Shown: positions 52,632-62,464, counted from the first letter of the stretch. The stretch is 64,000 nt of DNA from Bacillus vallismortis (GCF_004116955.1 NZ_CP026362.1:4066001-4130000), one strand, 5' to 3'. The notes: generated from the letters alone by a model not told the origin. Numbers and translations are program-made.

Positions 52632-53996
52632 ATGACGATGAAGGTTTCTACCCCACAATTAGCATATGTTTGTTCAGGACTTCATACTGCAAAAAAGTTC
52701 AATATTAATATAATTGATTGGAATTATCAAATGGAAATTGTCACTTTGCATCATGAGCCTAATGGGCCTTCTTCTTTTAAAGATGCTGCTGTTATGAATA
52801 TGTACAGCTACTTTAAAGGACCTGAACCTCAGAAAGTTAAAATAAAGCATCCGATAGAACAAGAAGGTTTAACATATATTCAAGAACCGAACAAGCCCAT
52901 TTACCGCTATTATGACAATGGTCGTTATATCAAATATCAAAGGTTTACAGAAACAGGAGAACTTGTTGTCATTGATTACTTTAATGAAAACAGGCAAAGG
53001 TTTATAAGAGAAGAATATGATTTATCCGGCTATGTACACAGCTTAATATACATGGACCTGGAGACGAACAAACCGAAACAGCATCTTTATTTAAGAAAAG
53101 ACGGCACCTGTTATATGACCAAATGGTATAAGAATAACGGAACAACTGAAAAAATTATTATTTTTGACGAAAAAGACAATATAGTCAAAGTATTGTCCTC
53201 AGAAAATGAACTCTATTATGAATTTCTGAGCCGCCTGATAAAAGAGAAGGAATATTTGTTCTTAACCTCAGAAGTGGGCGTATATAAAACATTGAAGTCT
53301 CTTTCTGCTGAATATTCTTCCATATATTTAGGTTTTATGGAGACGGATGAGATATTGGAAAATCCTGAAAAGGAAATAAGCTGCCTTCATGCTTTCGTGG
53401 CTCCTTCTTTGAAGAGATATCATGACACAATTGAAAAAACGGGGCCTCGCACAACTATTTATAATGTTTCTGAAGGCACATTTACCTGGAAAGGCTTTGT
53501 GGACAAACTCATTGATCAGGTGCCTTTTCATAACCAACTGAAAGATATGCATGTTAAGCTCTCAGCTGCAGAGTGGCAATCAAAATCCGATTTATATTTA
53601 TCAGCCGAGGTCGACTTTAAAGGCGGCGTTCCGGCCCATTCTGTTGGCCGTTATCACATGTATTGGAAATTAAAAAATAAGAAAAGCGGCACTGAAAATA
53701 CGTTTAACGCAAATGTAAACAGCGAGGAAGAGCTGATATTTACTGTAAGCGGTACGCTCCATGTTCTTTCTGTAGTAGATCAGCTATCCGCTTTAGAGTT
53801 GTATCTCTGTTGCGAGTGGGATAATAGCTTCTTTGCATCGAGTGTAGAAGTAACCGATCCGAAGAAACTTCCAGCCGCAGAACAAAGCATTTCAGGCTGG
53901 CGATTGAAATTGGAAGAAGAAAAAAATCATTTGTGTGTTCATACAGCCGAGGGTTTTCGGAGAAAATTAATGAAGCGGCTGTTCGCCAAAAAATAG
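52632..53996 (+). CDS. TarM/TagE-like protein lacking the catalytic domain
   Basis: A 454-residue protein. Residues about 1-290 resemble the N-terminal DUF1975-like part of the next gene's product (compare RYYDNGRYIKYQRF, DYFNENRQRFIREEYD, LRKDGTCYMTKWYKNNGTTE with its counterparts). Where the partner continues with a GT-B catalytic domain, this one has only a short linker and, from about 300, a beta-rich domain (MHVKLSAAEWQSKSDLYLSA). No E-x7-E motif is present. It may be a partner or scaffold for the next protein, as GtfB is for GtfA. Start weakly supported (AAAGG 12 bases upstream; ATG 52638 possible). Confidence 0.7.
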   Translation: MTMKVSTPQLAYVCSGLHTAKKFNINIIDWNYQMEIVTLHHEPNGPSSFKDAAVMNMYSYFKGPEPQKVKIKHPIEQEGLTYIQEPNKPIYRYYDNGRYIKYQRFTETGELVVIDYFNENRQRFIREEYDLSGYVHSLIYMDLETNKPKQHLYLRKDGTCYMTKWYKNNGTTEKIIIFDEKDNIVKVLSSENELYYEFLSRLIKEKEYLFLTSEVGVYKTLKSLSAEYSSIYLGFMETDEILENPEKEISCLHAFVAPSLKRYHDTIEKTGPRTTIYNVSEGTFTWKGFVDKLIDQVPFHNQLKDMHVKLSAAEWQSKSDLYLSAEVDFKGGVPAHSVGRYHMYWKLKNKKSGTENTFNANVNSEEELIFTVSGTLHVLSVVDQLSALELYLCCEWDNSFFASSVEVTDPKKLPAAEQSISGWRLKLEEEKNHLCVHTAEGFRRKLMKRLFAKK

Positions 53997-54030
53997 CAGA
54001 GTAAGCTTTACCAGAAGAAGGAGCTTAAAA

Positions 54031-55551
54031 ATGAGAAGGATCTTTTCACTAATATATGAAATAGACATTGAAAAAGGCGGCATTACAAGTTCTATGATGT
54101 CAAGATCTTTTACATTTGCGGAGCGCGGCCATAAAATCGATTTGGTCACGCTTGATTATAAAGAGAATTACGATCAAATTGAGAAAGTGCTGAAGAACGC
54201 TGGAAGACTCCATGCTGATGTTAATATCCTTAATATTTATGACGACTATAAAAATCAGCATAAACATATAAAAGTCGGGGATGAACAACAAAGCTATTAT
54301 GAACAAAATCGTATTCGCTTTGAAGAACCCTATGCTGTTTATCACAATGAGGAAAAGTTAGAGACGGAATACTTCAAGAATGGTTTATATATCAAAAAGA
54401 AAAAGTGGGATGAATCGAATAACCTTTTATATGTAGATCATTTCAATGAAAATATGCAAATAACAAAGCGTGAATTCTTTCATGGCGCTTATGTAAATAA
54501 AACGGTGTTATTTGATACAAGAAGCGGAAAAATCAATCAAATTCACTACACAGCACCAGACGGTTTTTGTTATTTAACGGAATGGCATCATTTTCATACG
54601 GGAGCCAGCCAAGGAGTTATGGTGTTTGAGCGAGAAAAAAAAGAAGCTGTCTTTTTCAAAAGCAGGCACAAGTTTCATACACATTGGCTTGAGAAGCTAT
54701 GTGAAAAAGAAAAAGACCCGATTATCATCTGTGATGGTGTCGGAAGTGCTTCAAAAGTAAATGAAATGCGTCAAGGATTGGCAAAACGATATTACTGTGT
54801 TCATTCAAATCATTTAGATTATCCACACACACTAGGCAGCAAAGTTCGGAAAAATCATCAATATGTGATGGAGCATATTAAAGATTATGACGGTCTGATC
54901 GTCTTAACGAATGAACAAAAAGAAGATATTATGAAGGATTTTGAGTCGGACCATAATATTTTTGTTATTCCCCATGCTCCAAGAAGGCTGGAGAAGCTAA
55001 AAACGTATGAAAAGAAGAAAAACGAATTTGTCATGGTGGCCAGATATCATGAGGAAAAAGGGATCGATAAGGTGATAAAAGCAATGGGAATTGTAAAAAA
55101 ATCGCGTCCTGAAATTGTCCTTCATATTTATGGCAGCGGTCCGGGCCACGAGGAATATCAGCAATTGATCAATGATCTTAAGCTGGATAATGTGCATTTA
55201 AAAGGTTATATCGCAAATCCTGCCCCATTTTATCAGCAGGCGCTTGCCACTTTATTGACATCAAAATTTGAGGGTTTCAGTCTTGCCATTTGTGAATCGT
55301 TTTCTTGCGCAACCCCGGTGATCAGTTTTGATGTGAAATACAGTCCAAGAGAGCTCATAAAAGAACACGAAACGGGCATGCTTGTAGAACCTGATCATAT
55401 TGAAATGCTTGCTGAAAGCATCATTTATATGTACGACAACCCTGATAAAGCCATTCAATATGGAAAAAACGCAAAGAACTTAATGGATACAGAATATAGT
55501 GAAGACCGGTTGTTTGAAAGATGGGAAAAAGTATTTGAAATGACGAAATAG
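54031..55551 (+). CDS. TarM/TagE-like teichoic acid alpha-glycosyltransferase
   Basis: A 506-residue GT4 enzyme. The N-terminal Rossmann lobe starts with SLIYEIDIEKGGITSSMMSR and has an inserted beta-rich segment (about residues 60-200), as in TarM. The C-terminal lobe carries MVARYHEEKGIDKVIKAM, IYGSGPGHEEYQQL and the E-x7-E motif EGFSLAICE, then SPRELIKEHETGMLV. TarM and TagE transfer GlcNAc or glucose from UDP-sugar to teichoic acid in the cytosol. Good AAGGAG site; 34 bases after the preceding gene. Sugar uncertain. Confidence 0.85.
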   Translation: MRRIFSLIYEIDIEKGGITSSMMSRSFTFAERGHKIDLVTLDYKENYDQIEKVLKNAGRLHADVNILNIYDDYKNQHKHIKVGDEQQSYYEQNRIRFEEPYAVYHNEEKLETEYFKNGLYIKKKKWDESNNLLYVDHFNENMQITKREFFHGAYVNKTVLFDTRSGKINQIHYTAPDGFCYLTEWHHFHTGASQGVMVFEREKKEAVFFKSRHKFHTHWLEKLCEKEKDPIIICDGVGSASKVNEMRQGLAKRYYCVHSNHLDYPHTLGSKVRKNHQYVMEHIKDYDGLIVLTNEQKEDIMKDFESDHNIFVIPHAPRRLEKLKTYEKKKNEFVMVARYHEEKGIDKVIKAMGIVKKSRPEIVLHIYGSGPGHEEYQQLINDLKLDNVHLKGYIANPAPFYQQALATLLTSKFEGFSLAICESFSCATPVISFDVKYSPRELIKEHETGMLVEPDHIEMLAESIIYMYDNPDKAIQYGKNAKNLMDTEYSEDRLFERWEKVFEMTK

Positions 55552-55624
55552 TGCATTTTATACCATGTTTGTTCATTATATGAGCTTTTGTGAAGAAATA
55601 GAAGCGGATAAGGATAGAGGTGTC

Positions 55625-57535
55625 ATGTTGAAAATTACTGCAGCAGTACCCACATACAACTCAGAACAGTTTATCTCCCGCTGCCTGGATAGTCTGGTTC
55701 AACAAACGATGCCGAATAATGAGTACGAAATTATTTGTGTAGATGATTGTTCTCAGGATGGCACGGTTTCAATTTTGAAAAAATACAGTGAACAGTATTC
55801 TCATATAACGGTTATAGAACGAAAGGAAAACTCGGGAGGGCCGGGCGAACCAAGAAACCAAGCGATACGCGCAGCCAACGGAGAATACATCTTTTTCATT
55901 GATTCCGATGATTATCTTGGTATTGAATCATTTGAGAGAATGTATCAATTTGCCAAACAGCATGATTCTGACATTGTGCTAGGAAAAATGGTCGGTGTGA
56001 ACGGCAGATCAGTCCCGCAAGCTATTTTTAAGGAAACAAAAGCTGAGGCGGATCTTGTTACATCACCGCTTGTCTACTCCATTGGCCCGACAAAGCTTTT
56101 TAAAGTTTCATTGCTTAGAAATCATGACATCTATTTTCCCTCTAACATACAAGCGACTGAGGATCAGGTGTTTGTCATGAAAGCTTATTTAGAAGCGAAC
56201 AAAATTTCTGTCTTGGCCGATTATGATTATTACTACGCTGTACAGCATGACGGCGTGCATATGACATTTGCATATGTGGCGCCTCAAAGCTATTATGGCG
56301 CAATGAAGGTTATTATAGATATGATCAGTGAGAGCCGTCTATCGCCTACAAGGAAAAAGAAGTTTTTGGCAAAGTTTTTAAATCGCCATTTTGACTTTTC
56401 TAGAACAACGGACTTTACCGTCACAATCGAGGATGAGCAGGAGCAGCAAACATGGATGAAAGAGCTGCACGATTTTGTTGACCAAACTATCCCGCGGGAA
56501 ATTGATAAGCTTGTTCATTCTCATACACGGTTAAAATTATACTTTGTACGTCATAATGACTTAAATGGCTTGAAGCAGTTTGAAGCTGATAAAGAAAATA
56601 TGACGCAATTTACGTCTGTTCAAAATGGTCATATCATAGCAAACTATCCAAGCCTTATGCCGTATCATTTAACAGAGAACGAACGAATCGTTGATGACAG
56701 AAACAAACTCAGTCATTACGTGAGCGATTTTCAAATGAAGAATAACACCTTTTTATTAAAAGGAACGGTTACACACTCGGCATTACAACCAGAGCATCAA
56801 GAGCTGCAAATGTTATCTGGCATCTGGGTGCACCGTGAGAGAAAAACTGAAAAAGTCATTTCCCCGGTGTATGCCAATGGCGGAGAATTTGAGTTTCTCA
56901 CGAAGTTTACTGATTTGGCTGTTCATGAAGGAGATATTGGTGTTTGGGACTTCTTTATTGAATCAGAGATTGACGGATACACAAAGCGCGCCCGAATTGG
57001 CAACAGCAGAGAAAAGTATCCCTATCCAAAGCATGCTAAATATATTGGGAATAACGGAAAATATGCTTTTAGCGCAAGGCCTTATTTTACAAAACCATAT
57101 GATAATCTGTCAGTCGATATCAGAGAACAGGAAGATTTGAAAGTCGAAATCAGAACGAGTGAGTCTGATGAGGATTTAATGTTTGTATTTCCTGGAAGCC
57201 AATTGTTTTTCCCGAAGCGTTCTTTATTGCTGCTGGAATTTAAAAACCAAGAGTTTTTAATCCCAATCAATAAACAAATCAGTTCCGCTAAAGAGACAGT
57301 GATCCAGATTGACCGGAATCTTGTGGAACAAAAATTTGCCCCTGCTCATTTGCAAAACACCAATATCGCCTTATCTATCAATTCATATAAGACGGCATTG
57401 GTTCCAAAAAAGGATGTCAGCGTATACTTTTGCAGTAAAAATATTGAAAAAAAGCTATGGTGCTTTAAAATAAAGAAGAAAGTAGACCTATATATACAGT
57501 CAGACGAATCAACATTTTATCTGACAGCCCGTTAA
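55625..57535 (+). CDS. tarQ: GT2 teichoic acid glycosyltransferase, TarS/TarQ-like
   Basis: A 636-residue protein with an N-terminal GT-A domain (about residues 1-320): AVPTYNSEQFISRCLDSL, VDDCSQDGT, NSGGPGEPRNQA, FIDSDDYLG (DxDD) and TEDQVFVMKAYL. A C-terminal beta-rich region (about 350-630) resembles the trimerisation and polymer-binding modules of S. aureus TarS. TarS and W23 TarQ beta-glycosylate poly(ribitol phosphate), so this is the likely beta-glucosyltransferase. ATG 55625 with AAGGATAGAGG upstream is chosen; the frame opens further upstream to 55565 without a site. Confidence 0.82.
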   Translation: MLKITAAVPTYNSEQFISRCLDSLVQQTMPNNEYEIICVDDCSQDGTVSILKKYSEQYSHITVIERKENSGGPGEPRNQAIRAANGEYIFFIDSDDYLGIESFERMYQFAKQHDSDIVLGKMVGVNGRSVPQAIFKETKAEADLVTSPLVYSIGPTKLFKVSLLRNHDIYFPSNIQATEDQVFVMKAYLEANKISVLADYDYYYAVQHDGVHMTFAYVAPQSYYGAMKVIIDMISESRLSPTRKKKFLAKFLNRHFDFSRTTDFTVTIEDEQEQQTWMKELHDFVDQTIPREIDKLVHSHTRLKLYFVRHNDLNGLKQFEADKENMTQFTSVQNGHIIANYPSLMPYHLTENERIVDDRNKLSHYVSDFQMKNNTFLLKGTVTHSALQPEHQELQMLSGIWVHRERKTEKVISPVYANGGEFEFLTKFTDLAVHEGDIGVWDFFIESEIDGYTKRARIGNSREKYPYPKHAKYIGNNGKYAFSARPYFTKPYDNLSVDIREQEDLKVEIRTSESDEDLMFVFPGSQLFFPKRSLLLLEFKNQEFLIPINKQISSAKETVIQIDRNLVEQKFAPAHLQNTNIALSINSYKTALVPKKDVSVYFCSKNIEKKLWCFKIKKKVDLYIQSDESTFYLTAR

Positions 57536-57557
57536 ACAAAGAAACCAGGTGACAAAT

Positions 57558-58700
57558 ATGAAAAAACTAAAAGTCATGACCGTCTTCGGGACCAGGCCTG
57601 AGGCGATCAAGATGGCACCGCTTGTGCTTGAATTGAAAAAATATCCTGAAATAGATTCCTATGTGACGGTCACTGCCCAGCATAGACAGATGCTCGATCA
57701 GGTGTTAGATGCGTTTCACATCAAGCCTGATTTCGATTTGAATATCATGAAGGAGCGGCAGACGCTGGCAGAGATTACGTCCAACGCGCTTGTGAAATTG
57801 GATGAACTGTTCAAAGACATCAAGCCTGATATTGTGCTTGTCCATGGTGATACGACGACGACCTTTGCCGGAAGCCTTGCCGCCTTTTATCATCAAATCG
57901 CTGTCGGCCATGTGGAGGCCGGGCTCCGTACGGGCAATAAGTATTCACCGTTTCCGGAAGAGCTCAACCGCCAGATGACAGGAGCGATTGCTGATTTGCA
58001 TTTTGCGCCGACAGGCCAGGCAAAAGAAAATTTATTAAAAGAAAATAAAAAGGCTGATTCTATTTTTGTGACAGGAAATACAGCGATTGACGCACTTCGT
58101 ACAACGGTGAGGGACGGCTATTCGCATCCTGTTCTCGATCAGGTGGGCGAGGATAAGATGATTCTGCTGACCGCGCACCGCCGGGAAAATTTGGGTGAGC
58201 CAATGGAAAACATGTTCAAGGCCATCCGCAGAATTGTTGAGGAATGTAACGATGTACAGGTCGTTTACCCTGTGCATCTGAATCCTGTTGTCCGGGAAGC
58301 CGCCCAGAAGCATTTTGGAGATTCTGACAGGGTGCACCTGATTGAACCTTTGGAAGTCATTGATTTCCATAACTTTGCGGCAAAATCGAATTTTATTTTG
58401 ACAGATTCGGGCGGCGTGCAGGAGGAAGCGCCATCTCTGGGGAAACCAGTGCTTGTGCTGCGCGATACGACGGAACGGCCAGAAGGAGTAGAAGCAGGTA
58501 CGCTGAAACTAGCGGGAACGGATGAGGAAACCATTTATAAGCTGGCAAAACAGCTGTTAACTGATGCTGACGAATACAAGAAAATGTCCTACGCTTCTAA
58601 TCCATACGGAGATGGAGAGGCTTCCCGCCGGATTGTGGAGGAATTGCTATTTTATTACGGATACCGGAAAGAGCAGCCGGATTCATTTGCAGGCAAATAA
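57558..58700 (+). CDS. mnaA: UDP-GlcNAc 2-epimerase MnaA
   Basis: A 380-residue epimerase making UDP-ManNAc for TarA. Family motifs: GTRPEAIKMAPL (residues 10-21), HGDTTTTFAGSLAAF, HVEAGLRTGNKYSPFPEE, TAHRRENLG, DSGGVQEEAPSLGKPVLVLRDTTERPE region. The start at 57558 has AGGTG eight bases upstream; an in-frame GTG at 57549 is part of that site. Last gene before a strong terminator. Confidence 0.96.
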   Translation: MKKLKVMTVFGTRPEAIKMAPLVLELKKYPEIDSYVTVTAQHRQMLDQVLDAFHIKPDFDLNIMKERQTLAEITSNALVKLDELFKDIKPDIVLVHGDTTTTFAGSLAAFYHQIAVGHVEAGLRTGNKYSPFPEELNRQMTGAIADLHFAPTGQAKENLLKENKKADSIFVTGNTAIDALRTTVRDGYSHPVLDQVGEDKMILLTAHRRENLGEPMENMFKAIRRIVEECNDVQVVYPVHLNPVVREAAQKHFGDSDRVHLIEPLEVIDFHNFAAKSNFILTDSGGVQEEAPSLGKPVLVLRDTTERPEGVEAGTLKLAGTDEETIYKLAKQLLTDADEYKKMSYASNPYGDGEASRRIVEELLFYYGYRKEQPDSFAGK

Positions 58701-58736
58701 AAAAGAAGCTTTGCACACTGTGCAAAGCTTCTTTTT
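58699..58736. terminator. Bidirectional terminator mnaA/lytR
   Basis: AAAAAGAAGCTTTGCAC/GTGCAAAGCTTCTTTTT, about 17-pair stem between convergent genes. Confidence 0.95.
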
Positions 58737-58739
58737 GTT

Positions 58740-59660
58740 TTAGCTATCCAGATTTTCCTTCAGCTCTTTTGTGATATTGGAAAGGGCGGTTTCATCAGCT
58801 TGGTAGTAGTAGATGCCGTTGATTTTTGTGCCGTCGCCTTTCAGTTCGTGCTGCTCAATATTTTTGCGCGCGCCCTTGTAGTCGGACTGGATATCCCACA
58901 TGTCATCAAAGGTCAAGTTCGTTTTCACATTATCTTCAACCACTTTGAACATATCTCCAAATTTCGTAATGGAAGAGATATTCGCGCCTTTATTAATGAT
59001 TCCTTGAATGACTTGGCGTTGGCGGTCCTGACGGCCAAAATCGCCTCTTGGATCTTCTTTTCTCATCCGGCTATAGGCGAGCGCCTCTTTGCCGTTTAGC
59101 GTGATTTCGCCTTTTCCGAATGAATAACCGTCATAGCTGAACGCGAATGTGCTGTTAACTGTAATGCCTCCAAGTGTATCAACAACGTCTCTAAAGCTTT
59201 CCATATTCACTTTCACGAAATAATCTACTGGAACATCGAGGAAGTTTTCAACCGTATCCACTGTCATCTGCGTACCGCCGTATGCGTATGAATGGTTGAT
59301 TTTATCCATTGTGCCTTTTCCGATTATTTTGGTATATGTGTCACGCGGAATGCTGACCATGTCAGTTGTATTCGTTTTTGGGTTAACAGTCATATAAATG
59401 AGCGTATCGGCACGGCCTACATCTCCGTCGCGTTCATCTACACCCATAATTAAGACGGAAAACGGATCTTTTTTATTGATGTTGACCTCTTTATCCCTTT
59501 TTTTAGATTTATCAATACTCTCATGAATACTTGCCACAGTTGAAGCAGCTTTATGCCATAAGTAGTAGGCATAGCCGCCTGTTCCGAGCACCAAAACAGC
59601 CACAATGGCTAAAATGACAAGTAATGCCTTTCTTTTTTTCTTTCTTTTTTCAGCTCTCAT
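58740..59660 (-). CDS. lytR: LytR-CpsA-Psr family wall polymer ligase LytR (TagU)
   Basis: A 306-residue LCP enzyme attaching teichoic acid to peptidoglycan; first described as attenuator of lytABC. Basic N-terminus, one membrane segment (about residues 12-33), LCP domain from about 65 (FSVLIMGVDERDGD) with SIPRDTYTKI, YSRMRKEDPRGDFGRQDRQRQ. The start at 59660 gives the family length; the frame extends to 59684 without a better site. Divergent from lytA. Confidence 0.95.
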   Translation of the reverse strand: MRAEKRKKKRKALLVILAIVAVLVLGTGGYAYYLWHKAASTVASIHESIDKSKKRDKEVNINKKDPFSVLIMGVDERDGDVGRADTLIYMTVNPKTNTTDMVSIPRDTYTKIIGKGTMDKINHSYAYGGTQMTVDTVENFLDVPVDYFVKVNMESFRDVVDTLGGITVNSTFAFSYDGYSFGKGEITLNGKEALAYSRMRKEDPRGDFGRQDRQRQVIQGIINKGANISSITKFGDMFKVVEDNVKTNLTFDDMWDIQSDYKGARKNIEQHELKGDGTKINGIYYYQADETALSNITKELKENLDS

Positions 59661-59823
59661 ATAAAGTCCTCGCTTTTTTGTCATCTAGTATGATTATAAG
59701 TTTCTTAATATTTGAAAACAACTAAAATTTGTCTAGTTCTTTACAATAGACGGCTGCTTGTAACAAATGTTTCGGTATTTTAAGAAAATCCGCAAAAACT
59801 TTTCGTTGTTTCGAAAGATATCT

Positions 59824-59849
59824 TAAAATAAGCTTAAAATTGTCGATAA
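59824..59849 (+). promoter_or_regulatory. SigD promoter of lytABC
   Basis: TAAA-N14-GTCGATAA, one difference from the SigD -10 core; 22 bases before lytA. SigD control of lytABC is established. Confidence 0.75.
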
Positions 59850-59871
59850 AAACAGGAGAGGTGATATAGGA

Positions 59872-60195
59872 ATGAAAAAACTTGCTATTTTAATGTTCTC
59901 AATGCTGCTTCTATTATCTGCTTGCGGCACAGCTGAGAACTCATCAGGTTCAGAAACAAATTCAGATAGCCAGGATGCGGCTGCTGAAGAAACTGTAACG
60001 AAGGAAGGCACGTTTGCCGGTTTGGCGGACAGCCATACGATTGCAGTCGATATTGATGGTAAAGAAACAATGATTCAGGTTGGTTCAGACCTTCAGGACA
60101 AAATGAACAGCATGTCAGAAGGACAAAAAGTGGATGTCGAATACACAAAAGATTCAAATGGCGTCTTAACGCTAAAGAGTCTTGAGACGAAGTAA
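59872..60195 (+). CDS. lytA: Small lipoprotein LytA
   Basis: A 107-residue membrane lipoprotein (lipobox LLSACG, Cys18) with an acidic linker and a small beta-rich domain (EGTFAGLADSHTIAVDIDGKE...). First gene of lytABC, thought to assist secretion or activity of LytB/LytC. Clearly diverged from the 168 protein as remembered, though the domain core is recognisable. Ribosome site AGGAGAGGTGATA. Confidence 0.9.
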   Translation: MKKLAILMFSMLLLLSACGTAENSSGSETNSDSQDAAAEETVTKEGTFAGLADSHTIAVDIDGKETMIQVGSDLQDKMNSMSEGQKVDVEYTKDSNGVLTLKSLETK

Positions 60196-60222
60196 TAAAA
60201 ACTTCTTAGGGGGTTCTATGTT

Positions 60223-62376
60223 TTGAAAAAAGTGAAGCTCTTGCTTCTTGCGTCAGTCACTGCGGCGGCTTTTGCATGCCCGGCGTTTATGCAGTCTGCG
60301 AAAGCCGCTGATAAGACTATTTCGGTGAAGCTGAGTAATTATGTAGGCAACAAATCAAGCTTGAATGTCGATATCACTGGCGGCTATGAAATTCCCGGCT
60401 CAAGAATTGCGGATACAGAGCGATACGGGGGGGCTACCCGTTTTGACGTTGCCAATCATGTAGCGTCAGCCGGCTGGACAAATCCAACGACTGTGGTCAT
60501 TGTGAATCGAGACGCTTTTGCCGATGCGCTCTCAGCAACACCGCTTGCCAAAAAATACGACGCGCCGATTTTATTAACAGACGCAGGTTCGCTAACACCC
60601 AAAACAGAAAGTGAAATAGCAAAACTAAATCCTGACAACATTCTCATCATTGGCGGGACAATCAGTGTTTCTAAAAATGTAGAAAATACATTGAGAAAAT
60701 ATGGTTCTATCGATCGGATTGGCGGAGCAACCCGTTACGAGGTTTCCAAAAACATAGCCGATCGAATGGGGAATTACAGCCAGGCAGTAGTGGCTACAGG
60801 CATGGTCTTTACAGATGCCTTGTCAATCGCGCCATATGCTGCAATGAACGGTTATCCGATTTTACTTGCGGGAGACAACAACATCCGCAGTGATTACAAA
60901 ATTCCAAGTAAAGTAACAATTGTCGGCGGTCCGTTGAGTGTCAGCACTGGCGTGGAAAGCACATTAAAAAAACAGGCGGCTGTGAAGCGGATTGGCGGGG
61001 TTTCCCGGTATCAAGTATCTGCCAATATCGTAAAAGAATTAAATATGAAAGCGACAAAGGTCTTCATGTCAAACGGTAAAACCTTTGCGGATGCTTTAAC
61101 GGGATCAGTACTTGCAGCGAAGCAAGGCAGCCCTTTACTGTTGGTTGAATCCGGCAGCCTCCCGTCACCAGTCGCTGATGTGGTGGCGTCAAAAGGAACT
61201 CAGTCATTTGCACTCCTTGGGGGAAACATCTCCGTGAGTGATACGCTAAAAAATAAACTGGCAGATACTTTCTCAGGATCTGGATATTCAGTTAAGCTAT
61301 CAGGCGGAAACCTGGTACTTTATAAAAACAGCACTGCTATCAAGACGCTTGGAACTTCTTTCACAGCAAATCCTAAAAAATATGCAACGACTAATTCCAT
61401 CAGTCTGAATGGAAAGCCGTATCTTGGAAATATGAAATTCACGATCGAGTCAGGCAAATATGTTCGTCCGATCAATGTGAATATTCCTTTCGAAGATTAC
61501 TTAAAGGGTGTTGTACCTCATGAGATGCCGGCTAGCTGGCAAAAAGAAGCACTTAAAGCTCAAGCTGTCGCTGCCCGTACCTATTCCATCAGATCGGCCG
61601 GAAAAGAAGTACAAGACACCACCGCTTTTCAGGTATATGGCGGATATGACTGGAATTCGAGAACGTCAGAGGTTGTAGAAGCCACAAAAGGAAAAGTGTT
61701 GAAATACAACGGCAATTTGATTTCAGCTACGTATTCATCAAGTAACGGCGGGTACACAGAAGCAAGCGGCGAGGTGTGGAGCAGCCAGCTTCCTTATTTA
61801 ATCGCCAAAAAAGACTCCTATGACCCGCAGAGAAGCTGGTCTCTGTCATTAAATAAAACCCAGCTTGATAAAAGCAGCTTGAATCTTAAAAGTCCGGGAT
61901 CTTGGTGGGGCACTAAAAATGAAATCAACTCCGCGTATTTGAGCGGTTTGAAAAGCTGGTTTATCAAAAACAAATACAGCAATGCCGAGTCTATTAAAAT
62001 CACGAAAATATCCAGTGTGACATTCAGTACGGCAAAAACTGCCGGTCAGCGGCCGGAAACAGCAAGTGTGACATTCTCTTATTTCGTGAAAGAAAAATCA
62101 AATGGCTACATTCTTTCAAATGGAAGCCTGAGTGAAAAAACAGCAACAATTTCTGTACCTGCGACACAGCTGAGAACGATGCTTGGCGCTTCAAATATGA
62201 AGAGTACATACGCTTCTGTCTCAAGCAATACGAATGCCTTTCTCATTAGCGGTAAGGGATATGGACACGGCATAGGCATGAGCCAATATGGAGCGAATGC
62301 CAGAGCGGCTGCAGGACAATCGTATACAACAATTTTAAGTTTTTACTATCCGGGAACGACTCTATCAACCTATTAA
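60223..62376 (+). CDS. lytB: Amidase enhancer LytB (SpoIID family)
   Basis: A 717-residue secreted modifier protein of LytC. Signal peptide (residues 1-28), three cell wall-binding type 2 repeats (about 62-350; each with RYGGATRFD/RIGGATRYE-like start and ILIIGGTISVS-like end), then the SpoIID/LytB domain (about 390-715) with AQAVAARTYSIRSAGK, ATYSSSNGGYTEAS and GYGHGIGMSQYGANA. TTG start after AGGGGG; a two-codon ATG-TTT-TGA reading frame overlaps that start. Wall binding targets the enzyme to peptidoglycan. Confidence 0.93.
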   Translation: MKKVKLLLLASVTAAAFACPAFMQSAKAADKTISVKLSNYVGNKSSLNVDITGGYEIPGSRIADTERYGGATRFDVANHVASAGWTNPTTVVIVNRDAFADALSATPLAKKYDAPILLTDAGSLTPKTESEIAKLNPDNILIIGGTISVSKNVENTLRKYGSIDRIGGATRYEVSKNIADRMGNYSQAVVATGMVFTDALSIAPYAAMNGYPILLAGDNNIRSDYKIPSKVTIVGGPLSVSTGVESTLKKQAAVKRIGGVSRYQVSANIVKELNMKATKVFMSNGKTFADALTGSVLAAKQGSPLLLVESGSLPSPVADVVASKGTQSFALLGGNISVSDTLKNKLADTFSGSGYSVKLSGGNLVLYKNSTAIKTLGTSFTANPKKYATTNSISLNGKPYLGNMKFTIESGKYVRPINVNIPFEDYLKGVVPHEMPASWQKEALKAQAVAARTYSIRSAGKEVQDTTAFQVYGGYDWNSRTSEVVEATKGKVLKYNGNLISATYSSSNGGYTEASGEVWSSQLPYLIAKKDSYDPQRSWSLSLNKTQLDKSSLNLKSPGSWWGTKNEINSAYLSGLKSWFIKNKYSNAESIKITKISSVTFSTAKTAGQRPETASVTFSYFVKEKSNGYILSNGSLSEKTATISVPATQLRTMLGASNMKSTYASVSSNTNAFLISGKGYGHGIGMSQYGANARAAAGQSYTTILSFYYPGTTLSTY

Positions 62377-62464
62377 AAGATTGGTAGAAGTTCAAGGGGG
62401 CGATATGCCTCCTTCGTTCGTTATTTGATTTATGAATCATTATCAATCTTTGGAGGGACTATCT

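Noticed and set aside
60218..60226. Two-codon ATG-TTT-TGA frame overlapping the lytB TTG start
   Set aside because: Could in principle couple translation, but such a short frame is likely by chance.
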